33,073 bases of DNA from Desulfuromusa sp. (GTDB lineage Bacteria; Desulfobacterota; Desulfuromonadia; Desulfuromonadales; Geopsychrobacteraceae): positions 1 through 33,073 of the forward strand of contig JAQIBX010000155.1 of NCBI GenBank assembly GCA_027858895.1, given 5' to 3'. Below are positions 8,598 to 15,313 of the stretch, piece by piece. The notes under the pieces were generated by a model. The model worked only from the letters and a program-made list of their open reading frames with translations. It was not told the DNA's origin and searched no databases. The translations under genes were made by a program, and so were the position numbers. How positions within the stretch are numbered: position 1 is the first letter of the stretch; every line of letters starts with the position of its first letter.

Positions 8598-8978
8598 TTA
8601 TTCCGGATCACAGTGATCAATAAGAGATAAGAGCTGTGCTTCATCAAAGTAGTGATAATGAAACTCAAATTTATAGTTAAGGGCCTTGATATAAACTTCA
8701 TTGCTGATTCGCTTTGCTTTCCAGTTGAATTCTAATAACGCAATTTCTTCAAGCATCTTCTTGTGCTCATCAATATGGATGATCGTCAGAGATTTTCCGA
8801 CTTTCTCCATGGTTCGCTCTTCAAGTTCAAGCTGCCGCGCAATTGCTTCGGCTATTCTTTCAAGCTGTCCGGTAGATTTTTCCCCGACTGTCGTTTCCTT
8901 TAACCCCTCTTTCAAAGAAATAGCCCTGGAATTTAGGATCGCTAGATTGGCATTTGCAGAAGCTGAAATATGAGACAT
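8598..8978 (-). CDS. Small protein with a half-hemerythrin-like C-terminus
   Basis: I start this 126-residue protein at ATG 8978, where a GGTGGGGGAAGG purine-rich ribosome site precedes it; an in-frame ATG at 9053 has no such site. Residues about 1-65 are predicted helical and polar (GQLERIAEAIARQLELEERTMEKV), with no signal peptide. Residues 68-80 (HIDEHKKMLEEIA) and 107-117 (HYHYFDEAQLL) match helices A and B of hemerythrin: His72 aligns with the first iron ligand, and His109 with Glu113 aligns with the H-x3-E of helix B. The second half of the domain (H-x3-H and the final His and Asp) is absent. It may be a degenerate or dimeric di-iron protein, or an unrelated helical protein. It is a single gene downstream of, but convergent with, rpsU. 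Confidence 0.6.
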   Translation of the reverse strand: MSHISASANANLAILNSRAISLKEGLKETTVGEKSTGQLERIAEAIARQLELEERTMEKVGKSLTIIHIDEHKKMLEEIALLEFNWKAKRISNEVYIKALNYKFEFHYHYFDEAQLLSLIDHCDPE

Positions 8979-9280
8979 CGCCTTCCCCCACCTTGTAAAT
9001 GTTGAATGTATTGATTTCTGTTGATCCACTGCTCTGAGCGAAATACATGCCATAAACAGATTGAAGGTCTGTCTGTAAAAATTCTAAAAGTTAATCCGTT
9101 GAAAATAATGAGAAAAATTAGCATTATATTTAATGAAGGAGGGGAGTATAATTAATAAATATTATTATTTTTTGTTGGACGGATGGTCATTTCCCGATGT
9201 CGGGTAGGCAAATGCCCCACAAAAAAAGCGGGCACCCCACAAGGAAAGCCCGCTTTTAATTTAAAAGTGTCGCTGTAAAT
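8979..9280. other. AT-rich intergenic region, about 300 bases, no gene
   Basis: Between the hemerythrin-like gene and gap I see no coding sequence. The left part is the AT-rich leader of the small gene. Around 9138-9145 there is a purine-rich GGAGGGGAG tract without a suitable start codon close behind. A small CCCGA/TCGGG inverted repeat occurs near 9193-9205, and the gap terminator fills 9221-9257. Confidence 0.6.
9221..9257 (-). terminator. Intrinsic terminator after gap
   Basis: On the minus strand a 10-base perfect stem (AAAAGCGGGC with GCCCGCTTTT; 9224-9233 and 9248-9257) ends in a run of seven T residues, 24 bases after the gap stop codon. Confidence 0.88.
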
Positions 9281-10723
9281 TTATTTAGGCCAGTGACCGA
9301 GATTCATTCCAGACACTTTTTCAACAATTCGTACCACTTGATGACTGTAACCATATTCGTTGTCGTACCAGACATAAAGGACACAATGATTGTCTTGAAC
9401 GATAGTGGCCAATGAATCGACGATTCCAGCGTAGAATGAACCAACCATGTCAGTAGAAACTGCCTCAGGCGAATTGGTAAAGTCGATTTGATCTTGTAAC
9501 GGTGAGTCCAGAGACATGTTGCGCAGGTAGTTGTTCAATTCTTCGACGTTGGTTGCTTGAGTCAATGTCAGGTTGAGAATCGCCAGTGAAACGTTCGGTG
9601 TGGGAACCCGGATCGCATTTCCGGTCAGTTTTCCAGCAAGTTCCGGCAAAGTCTTGGCAACTGCTTTAGCTGCACCGGTTTCGGTAATCACCATGTTCAA
9701 CGGGGCACTGCGACCGCGCCGTGCTTTATTATGGTAGTTGTCGATCAAATTCTGGTCATTGGTATAACTGTGGCAAGTTTCAATATGCCCTGATTTGATG
9801 CCGAACTTATCGTTGATTGCCTTCAGCATTGGAACAATCGCGTTGGTAGTACAACTGGCTGCCGACAGGATTCGTTCCTCAGCTTCAAGCAGTTCATTAT
9901 TGACTCCATAAACCACATTGGGAATATCTCCCTTTCCCGGGGCGGTCAACAGAACCTGGGACGCTCCCTTGGTTTTGAGATGCCTTCCCAGCCCTTCGCG
10001 ATCTCGCCATTTTCCGGTGTTGTCGATGACGATCGCATTCTCTATTTCGTATTTGCTGTAATCGACATCCTCGGGGCTATCGGCATAAATAATCCGGATC
10101 ATATTGCCGTTGGCAATAATGGCATTTTCTTCTTTATCGATTCTGATGTTTCCATTGAAATGACCGTGAACCGAGTCTCGGCGGAGTAAGCTGGCACGCT
10201 TAGCCAGATCATCTTCACTTCCTTTGCGGACGACTGCTGCCCGCAGTCGGAGTTTGTTACCGCCACCAACCTGTTCAATAAGAATTCTAGCGACCAGGCG
10301 ACCAATGCGGCCGAAACCGTAAAGAACAACATCACGGGGTTCATTTAATTGGTGGCTTTTCCCCGTATTCAGATCATTAAGTTGTTCGGCAACGAAACTT
10401 TTTATGGAGCCGTTATCTTGTTGTTGATAACGCATGACCAGTTTGGCCAGATCGACTTTGCCGGGAGCAAGATCCATTTCAACCATGGCTTGCAGTATCG
10501 GGTAGGTATCTTTGACCCAGATTTCTTGTTTGATGATTTGCCGGGCAAAGCGGTGTGCCCGTAAAATATCGATGGTTGGTTGGTTGACCAGAGTGCGGTC
10601 AAAGACGGTACAAATCACCTCTTGATCTCGATAAAGTTTTCCTATCAGCGGGGCCATTGCTTCGGCGATAGCTTCGCGCTCTTTCCATTCTTTGAAATAC
10701 TCGTCAGTTTTTGTGTCAACCAT
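9281..10723 (-). CDS. gap: Glyceraldehyde-3-phosphate dehydrogenase, long form with ~130-residue N-terminal extension
   Basis: The 480-residue protein contains a full GAPDH: the NAD-binding start YGFGRIGR at 135-142, the catalytic cysteine Cys291 in SAASCTTN (usually SNASCTTN) and the catalytic histidine His318 in CHSYT. RRGRSAPLNMVITETGAAKAV and the C-terminal WYDNEYGYS follow. It interconverts glyceraldehyde 3-phosphate and 1,3-bisphosphoglycerate. Standard GAPDHs have ~335 residues; this one has a charged, helical extension of about 130 residues (EYFKEWKEREAIAEAMAPLIGKLYR onward), as in a known ~480-residue branch. It is transcribed away from fba, with a candidate promoter at 10804-10832 and a terminator behind it. 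The ribosome site is weak (AAGG well upstream). Enzyme identity is secure; cofactor preference and direction are not determined. Confidence 0.95.
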   Translation of the reverse strand: MVDTKTDEYFKEWKEREAIAEAMAPLIGKLYRDQEVICTVFDRTLVNQPTIDILRAHRFARQIIKQEIWVKDTYPILQAMVEMDLAPGKVDLAKLVMRYQQQDNGSIKSFVAEQLNDLNTGKSHQLNEPRDVVLYGFGRIGRLVARILIEQVGGGNKLRLRAAVVRKGSEDDLAKRASLLRRDSVHGHFNGNIRIDKEENAIIANGNMIRIIYADSPEDVDYSKYEIENAIVIDNTGKWRDREGLGRHLKTKGASQVLLTAPGKGDIPNVVYGVNNELLEAEERILSAASCTTNAIVPMLKAINDKFGIKSGHIETCHSYTNDQNLIDNYHNKARRGRSAPLNMVITETGAAKAVAKTLPELAGKLTGNAIRVPTPNVSLAILNLTLTQATNVEELNNYLRNMSLDSPLQDQIDFTNSPEAVSTDMVGSFYAGIVDSLATIVQDNHCVLYVWYDNEYGYSHQVVRIVEKVSGMNLGHWPK

Positions 10724-10803
10724 ATTGAGCCAACCCTTTCGTAGTATGCCAGTGTAAGCAGAATAACGGGGATTTTATCTTTCCGTGCCCTTGAAACCTG
10801 CGT

Positions 10804-10832
10804 ATACTAATTTAACTCAACTGCTTTTGCAA
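10804..10832 (-). promoter_or_regulatory. Candidate promoter for gap
   Basis: On the minus strand TTGCAA (10827-10832) and TAGTAT (10804-10809) are 17 bases apart, each with four of six consensus positions. It lies about 80 bases upstream of the gap start in the gap/fba divergent interval. No comparably clear element was found for fba. Confidence 0.35.
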
Positions 10833-10989
10833 CTCTCTTTCCGTAGAGAACTAATTGCCATTTTATCCAACAGTTGCTGGACAATTACGGAGTGGGTTGA
10901 TAAAAATAGCTGTCGTATTTAGTTTGAAACGAAAAATTGGCTTATCTGGGTAATGAGTTCTATCCGCAATTATCATGGAGGAATAAACG

Positions 10990-11970
10990 ATGGGTGATGC
11001 AATCAGTTACAAAGATCTGGGGTTGGTAAATTCGCGGGAATTATTTCGCAAGGCGGTTGATGGCGGGTATGCTATCCCGGCCTATAATTTTAATAATCTG
11101 GAACAGCTGCAGGCAATTATTACCGCCTGTGTGGAAACTCGTTCGCCAGTGATTCTACAAATCAGTAAGGGGGCACGTAATTACGCCAACGAAACCATGC
11201 TGCGTTATATGGCCAAGGGCGCGGTCGAAATGGCTAAAGAGATGGGTGGAGATATCCCGATCGTCCTCCATCTGGACCATGGCGATTCTTTTGAGCTGTG
11301 TAAAAATTGTATCGATTCCGGATTTTCATCCATCATGATCGATGGGTCTCATCTCCCCTACGATGAAAATGTTGCTTTGACCCGTCAGGTTGTTGAATAT
11401 GCCCATACTCATGATGTGACTGTTGAGGGTGAGCTTGGTGTACTTGCCGGGATCGAGGATGAGGTGGTTGCAGAAAAATCGACCTATACTCAGCCTGAAG
11501 AGGTGGAAGACTTTGTGAAAAAAACCGGTGTCGACTCTTTGGCAATTTCCATTGGTACCAGTCATGGTGCGTATAAATTTAAACTCAAGGAAGGGGAGTC
11601 GGTGCCACCACTCCGGTTTGATATTCTCGAAGAGTGTGAAAAGCGGATTCCCGGGTTTCCGATTGTGCTGCATGGGGCCTCCAGTGTTATTCCTGAGTAT
11701 GTTGCATTGATCAACCAGTATGGTGGGAAGATGGACGGGGCTGTTGGTGTCCCCGAAGATCAGTTACGTAAGGCTGCAGCCAGTGCCGTTTGTAAGATCA
11801 ATATCGATTCTGATGGCCGCCTCGCAGTCACAGCGAAAATCCGTGAATACCTGGCTAACGATCCTGGTGAATTTGATCCACGCAAGTATCTCGGTGCTGC
11901 CCGTAAGGAACTGATCAGCCTGATTAAACATAAGAATGAGGCTGTTGTCGGGAGTGCCGGTAAGGCTTGA
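10990..11970 (+). CDS. fba: Class II fructose-bisphosphate aldolase
   Basis: This is a complete 326-residue class II, zinc-dependent aldolase. The signature HLDHGDSFE at 94-102 supplies the catalytic Asp96 and the zinc ligand His97. IMIDGSHLPYDEN follows, then VEGELGVLAGIED with family glutamates, AISIGTSHGAYK (zinc ligand region), VLHGASSV and CKINIDSDGR. It splits or forms fructose 1,6-bisphosphate in glycolysis and gluconeogenesis. The start ATG has GGAGGAA close upstream. It is divergent from gap across 266 bases, so the two glycolytic/gluconeogenic genes could share a control region. The gene ends with an intrinsic terminator. Nothing unusual is seen in the sequence. Confidence 0.95.
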   Translation: MGDAISYKDLGLVNSRELFRKAVDGGYAIPAYNFNNLEQLQAIITACVETRSPVILQISKGARNYANETMLRYMAKGAVEMAKEMGGDIPIVLHLDHGDSFELCKNCIDSGFSSIMIDGSHLPYDENVALTRQVVEYAHTHDVTVEGELGVLAGIEDEVVAEKSTYTQPEEVEDFVKKTGVDSLAISIGTSHGAYKFKLKEGESVPPLRFDILEECEKRIPGFPIVLHGASSVIPEYVALINQYGGKMDGAVGVPEDQLRKAAASAVCKINIDSDGRLAVTAKIREYLANDPGEFDPRKYLGAARKELISLIKHKNEAVVGSAGKA

Positions 11971-11992
11971 TCCGTTTTGATCAAAGAACTAA

Positions 11993-12029
11993 AAAAAACG
12001 CTGCCTTCCATTTGTAGCGGTCGTTTTTT
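11993..12029 (+). terminator. Intrinsic terminator after fba
   Basis: An A-rich left arm continuing into CGCTGC pairs with GCGG-(T bulge)-CG and a six-T tract. It begins 23 bases after the fba stop. The stem carries a wobble and a bulge, so it is moderate rather than strong. Confidence 0.6.
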
Positions 12030-12033
12030 AATC

Positions 12034-12066
12034 TGTGGCTGAAGACTGGATAAGTCTTCAGCCACA
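12034..12066. repeat. Perfect 14-base inverted repeat without T-tract
   Basis: TGTGGCTGAAGACT (12034-12047) and its exact complement (12053-12066) flank a five-base loop, GGATA. It sits between the convergent fba and DsrE-like genes. On neither strand is the stem followed by a proper T-tract, so it is not a textbook terminator; it could still stop RNA decay or polymerase. Confidence 0.8.
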
Positions 12067-12070
12067 TGAC

Positions 12071-12388
12071 TTAAAACGTAATAACCTGATAACCATCTTT
12101 GATGAAGTTTGAAATGTAATCGCCGACGTAAACAACATTAGCTCCCTTTTCTATCAACGTAGGGGTAATTCCCATGTCATCAGCCACAAACTTACAGTAA
12201 GCAGTATTGTTGTTCTGCAACAATTCAAATGTTTCCGGGTGCTCCAACATGAGTCGCTCACTTTCACCAAATACGACGAATTGAACATCATCTACCCAGC
12301 CGTGCTTTCTTGCATTTGTGCCGTAAATAATCCCCGGTTGTAATTTTTCAAGATCTCCGGAAGCCAACCAGATGAGAACTTTTGCCAT
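12071..12388 (-). CDS. DsrE/DsrF-like small protein
   Basis: The 105-residue protein begins MAKVLIWLASGDLEKLQPGI and has alternating strands and helices typical of the DsrE/TusD-like sulfur-relay fold. VQFVVFGESERLMLEH is at the second strand, and a late VYVGDYI strand is also present. One cysteine, Cys66 (TAYCKF), lies in the region where some family members carry a reactive residue, but I cannot align it with confidence. Family members bind or transfer sulfur in the cytoplasm; for stand-alone ones the role is often unknown. The start has CAGGAG eight bases upstream. It lies 124 bases downstream of the DUF3047 gene on the same strand and may be a separate unit. Fold assignment is fair; function is unknown. 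Confidence 0.65.
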   Translation of the reverse strand: MAKVLIWLASGDLEKLQPGIIYGTNARKHGWVDDVQFVVFGESERLMLEHPETFELLQNNNTAYCKFVADDMGITPTLIEKGANVVYVGDYISNFIKDGYQVITF

Positions 12389-12512
12389 GATATGCTCCTG
12401 TTATTTGATGGTGATAAAACGTTTCTGCTCAGTGTAGTGCGACCAAATAGAGTCAATGCGAGAAATATCTGCTTTTGCGGCAGTTAATAGCTCAAGCTTG
12501 CGGCGCGGTAGG

Positions 12513-13211
12513 TTAGTCAGCGGTGAAACATATATCACCATAACTGGCTCGGACTGAACCTTTTGAGTTATCACTATCGGTCATAATGGCAATGGCCTGA
12601 ATTTTTTTTATCTCTTCACCAAAGAGTTGCTTTAGATCTTCGTAGATATTTCGTTTTTCTTGATACCAGGTATTTGTGTTGTCCTCAGGCGAGCGAACTG
12701 CCATGAGAATTGCGTTATTTTCGGCAAATGCGCTGGGCCAGGTTGCCCCCTTCTTTTCCGCGGAAGACCAGACATAATTGATCGCTTTGGTTTTCCAGAA
12801 CGCTAGCCCCCCTTTAACAATAATGTAGATACGTGCTGCATAGTCATCACCGTTTTTGGTTCTTTCTGCCAAAGGGGGATGCCCTGTTTCAACTTTCCAT
12901 TGCCAATTGAGGTAGGGATGGGTTGTCAGGTCGACGGACATCTCTTTGAATAGCCCGGAGGCCGCAGCGATTGCTTCTGCGTGGAGCACAGTTTGACCAT
13001 CCTCTGTTATCAGCTGGTAGCTGGTTTGATTGACAAACTCCTTTTCGACCCAGCCATCAAGATTGTTTTCGGAAAAACGTCCTATCTGGATCGGAGCAAG
13101 GGGATTTGTTTGTTCTGCAGCAGCAGCTAGCGGCGAAAAGAACAGGGAGAATATCAATAATAAGGAGGGACCCGAGTGTCTCATTCGCTTTTGACCAATA
13201 ATGGTATTCAT
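12513..13211 (-). CDS. Exported DUF3047 protein
   Basis: The product has 232 residues with an N-terminal signal peptide: after a short basic start, a hydrophobic stretch LLLIFSLFFSPLAAAAE ends with an AAA-A-type cleavage site near residue 32. The mature part matches DUF3047: PYLNWQWKVE, DDYAARIYIIVKGG, INYVWSS and RNIYEDLKQLFGEE, with a C-terminal DICF strand. The function of DUF3047 is not known; its beta-sandwich-like pattern suggests ligand or polymer binding, which is inference. The start ATG overlaps the stop of the upstream glycosyltransferase gene by four bases (ATGA), so translation is probably coupled and the first ATG is preferred over Met10. Likely location is periplasm. Confidence 0.82.
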   Translation of the reverse strand: MNTIIGQKRMRHSGPSLLLIFSLFFSPLAAAAEQTNPLAPIQIGRFSENNLDGWVEKEFVNQTSYQLITEDGQTVLHAEAIAAASGLFKEMSVDLTTHPYLNWQWKVETGHPPLAERTKNGDDYAARIYIIVKGGLAFWKTKAINYVWSSAEKKGATWPSAFAENNAILMAVRSPEDNTNTWYQEKRNIYEDLKQLFGEEIKKIQAIAIMTDSDNSKGSVRASYGDICFTAD

Positions 13212-13876
13212 AGCTTTCGTCCTTTTTCAATAATATCGCAAAAGCGGGGATCGCCTGTGAGCGTACTTAAGTCCTCTGGTCGATCAATATCACTCAACAT
13301 GGGTAGCTCCGCGATTCGGAGACCGAGATGAGTGGCTATCTCCCGGGTTTGTCCATAGACCCGCTCAGTTCCCCAGTCAATGTCGGCAAATAGCTCAGGG
13401 TAGAAGGATTTCAGTCCGATGAGGTAATAGCCACCATCGGCGGCCGGGCCAAGAACAATATCGTGATTGCCAAGGCTTGCATGGGCTTGCTGGAGAATAG
13501 CGGAAGATAGGTCGGGGACGTCGGTACCAAAACCGATGGCGGCTATGGAGTGATCGGCGGCATGTTCAAGGGTTGTTTGAAAGGCATTCTGCATCCGTTG
13601 ACCCAGGTTGCCTGAAGGTTGAGCTTTATACTGTAGATCAGGACCGAGCCAGGCACGAAAATCTCTTAACTGTGCTCCGGTGTAGTGCACCGTGACTCTG
13701 TCTCTATTTTCGGGACTTGCCTCATATGTGGATCGGGCAATGTTTACAACCGACTCGGTCATGCGCCGATGCAGTTGCGCAGCACCTTCAGGCCCCAAAG
13801 CCGGGATGAGCCTGGTCTTGGCCTCTCCAGGAACAGGATATTTGCTAAAAATCAACAGCCTGGAATCTAAGTGCAT
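13208..13876 (-). CDS. TIGR04282-family (DUF2064) glycosyltransferase-like nucleotidyltransferase
   Basis: This 222-residue GT-A-fold protein starts LLIFSKYPVPGEAKTRLIPALG, which is the family's nucleotide-binding signature (FxKxPxPGxxKTRL). It continues with GNLGQRMQNAF, the metal-binding FGTDVPDLS near residue 117 and the GPAADGGYYLIGL block. The family is annotated as TIGR04282, some members being linked to arsenosugar synthesis and others to CofC-like guanylyl transfer. No arsenic or F420 genes occur here, so the substrate is open. It lies 27 bases behind the ChaN-like gene and is coupled by ATGA overlap to the DUF3047 gene, pointing to one transcript. The ribosome site is poor. Confidence 0.85.
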   Translation of the reverse strand: MHLDSRLLIFSKYPVPGEAKTRLIPALGPEGAAQLHRRMTESVVNIARSTYEASPENRDRVTVHYTGAQLRDFRAWLGPDLQYKAQPSGNLGQRMQNAFQTTLEHAADHSIAAIGFGTDVPDLSSAILQQAHASLGNHDIVLGPAADGGYYLIGLKSFYPELFADIDWGTERVYGQTREIATHLGLRIAELPMLSDIDRPEDLSTLTGDPRFCDIIEKGRKL

Positions 13877-13903
13877 GAAATCGCCGTCGTAGTGTTCACC
13901 GAT

Positions 13904-15109
13904 TTAAGGTTGAGAAAAATGAATTGTCTTGGTTAATGACTCATTGTTTCGTTGCAGAGACAGCTCAGCCTTTTCTCCGCTGTTTTTTTGCTGTAACTCA
14001 TAGATCAAATCGAAAGGTTGATCCAGGGGCTGATTGTCAATTTGAGTCAGAATATCCCCTTCCCGTAAATCTTGCTGCTCTGCAATTGATCCGGGAACTA
14101 TTCCTTTGATAAGTAGACCACCCTCTGTTTTATCCAGCATGATGCCCAGTTTAACTCCCGGGTTCGGCAGGTCTTCATACTCAGTAAAGGTGAGAAAGTG
14201 GTAGGGGGGCATCGGATAGTTTGGTTTGATGACGTCCATCAGTCGATCCTGCTTGTCTTCCGGGATGTCCAACTCAGTTGAGCCGACCAGCAGATAGCTG
14301 ACGGGAATGCGGTGGAACAGGCGACGGGGAATGCCAAATCCGTAGCGAACATGATTACCTCCAGCGATAACCAGTATCTGTCGATCTTTTCCGTTGTTGT
14401 TGAGATAATTTGCCAGGTTTTGCGCCATGGTTTCATCCCAGAGGGTCTGGACGCGCTGAAAGCCATCGAGCATGGATTGCCCCATTTTGTGGTCACTGAA
14501 AATGGCTTGAACCATTGCTTCCTGATAGGGGTCGCTATGATTCATCTCGGGGAGTTGTTGCTGCTCTTCATCGGACAGTTCGGCCAGCGGAGTTCGAGCC
14601 ACTTTTTGTTTGAGGCTATTGTCTGCATTGAGAGCCAGGATCGGAATCTTATGCTCGCGGCAGTAGCTGAGCAAGGGGCGATAGAAGGCAAAGTTCATCC
14701 GCCAGTTCTGATACCAGTCTACCCGCTGTAAAAACTCTTTCTCGGACAGTTTGCCACCAATCCAGAGATCCAGAACCGGTTGTTGTGACGGGGTGAACAT
14801 CTCCATTGCCAAGGTAATTTTGCCGGGATTTTGTTCCTGCAAAGCCCTCAGGATATCTTCCTGTAGGCGGTGTGAAGCGGGATTATCATGGGTTTCACCG
14901 ACAAAGACTACCTGCGTATGGCTGGTTTGCTCAAGCATGACTTGTTGATCGACATAAATTCCCGTTGGCAGGTGAAGGATATCTCCGATAACCGGCTTAC
15001 GATCGGGAGGGTAGGGCATCTCTGGATCACCCAGGTATTGTTTGGCCGGTTGACAGCCTATAAGTGGAATCATCATGATCAATAGGATAAAAAAGTATTT
15101 ATTCTTCAT
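13904..15109 (-). CDS. ChaN-family lipoprotein with C-terminal PDZ domain
   Basis: The 401-residue precursor has a lipoprotein signal with lipobox LIGC and modified Cys19, so it should be membrane-anchored in the envelope. Residues about 50-290 match the ChaN/haem-binding-uptake family: VFVGETHDNPASH near 70, LAMEMFTPSQQPVLD, MNHSDPYQEAMVQAIFSDHKMG and ILVIAGGNHVRYGFGIPRRL. A C-terminal PDZ domain follows (about 320-401: GLLIKGIVPGSIAEQQDLREGDIL), a module used for peptide or protein contacts. Campylobacter ChaN binds cofacial haems; haem binding here is an inference from the family. It is the first gene of a likely three-gene operon with the glycosyltransferase-like and DUF3047 genes. GGAAGAT precedes the ATG. 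Confidence 0.87.
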   Translation of the reverse strand: MKNKYFFILLIMMIPLIGCQPAKQYLGDPEMPYPPDRKPVIGDILHLPTGIYVDQQVMLEQTSHTQVVFVGETHDNPASHRLQEDILRALQEQNPGKITLAMEMFTPSQQPVLDLWIGGKLSEKEFLQRVDWYQNWRMNFAFYRPLLSYCREHKIPILALNADNSLKQKVARTPLAELSDEEQQQLPEMNHSDPYQEAMVQAIFSDHKMGQSMLDGFQRVQTLWDETMAQNLANYLNNNGKDRQILVIAGGNHVRYGFGIPRRLFHRIPVSYLLVGSTELDIPEDKQDRLMDVIKPNYPMPPYHFLTFTEYEDLPNPGVKLGIMLDKTEGGLLIKGIVPGSIAEQQDLREGDILTQIDNQPLDQPFDLIYELQQKNSGEKAELSLQRNNESLTKTIHFSQP

Positions 15110-15239
15110 TTTACATCTTCCAATTTTTTAACCATAAAGGCTGAAGAAGAGATTTTAGCCAGATGGTCGAAACTGCGCAGCTTGATTTTAGGTTTGCGCT
15201 AGAGGGTGATTTTTTTGCGCAGAGCAAAAAGACTTTTCT

Positions 15240-15270
15240 GAAAATAGCACCGGGCATGTTGACCCGGTGC
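15240..15270 (-). terminator. Hairpin terminator after thiC
   Basis: On the minus strand a perfect 8-base stem (GCACCGGG with CCCGGTGC; 15247-15254 and 15263-15270) is followed by TATTTTC. It lies 44 bases after the thiC stop. The T-tract is short, so efficiency is uncertain. Confidence 0.55.
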
Positions 15271-15313
15271 GATAAATTATCAGCAATACTTTTTTAGGCA
15301 ACAATAGTTTTGA

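Noticed and set aside
9182-9278. Possible 31-codon peptide starting at an ATG near 9183
   Set aside because: It reads through the gap terminator hairpin, and the nearest purine-rich tract is about 40 bases away.
14312-14731. 139-codon open frame on the plus strand
   Set aside because: It is antisense to the well-supported ChaN/PDZ lipoprotein gene and has no ribosome site or recognisable motif.
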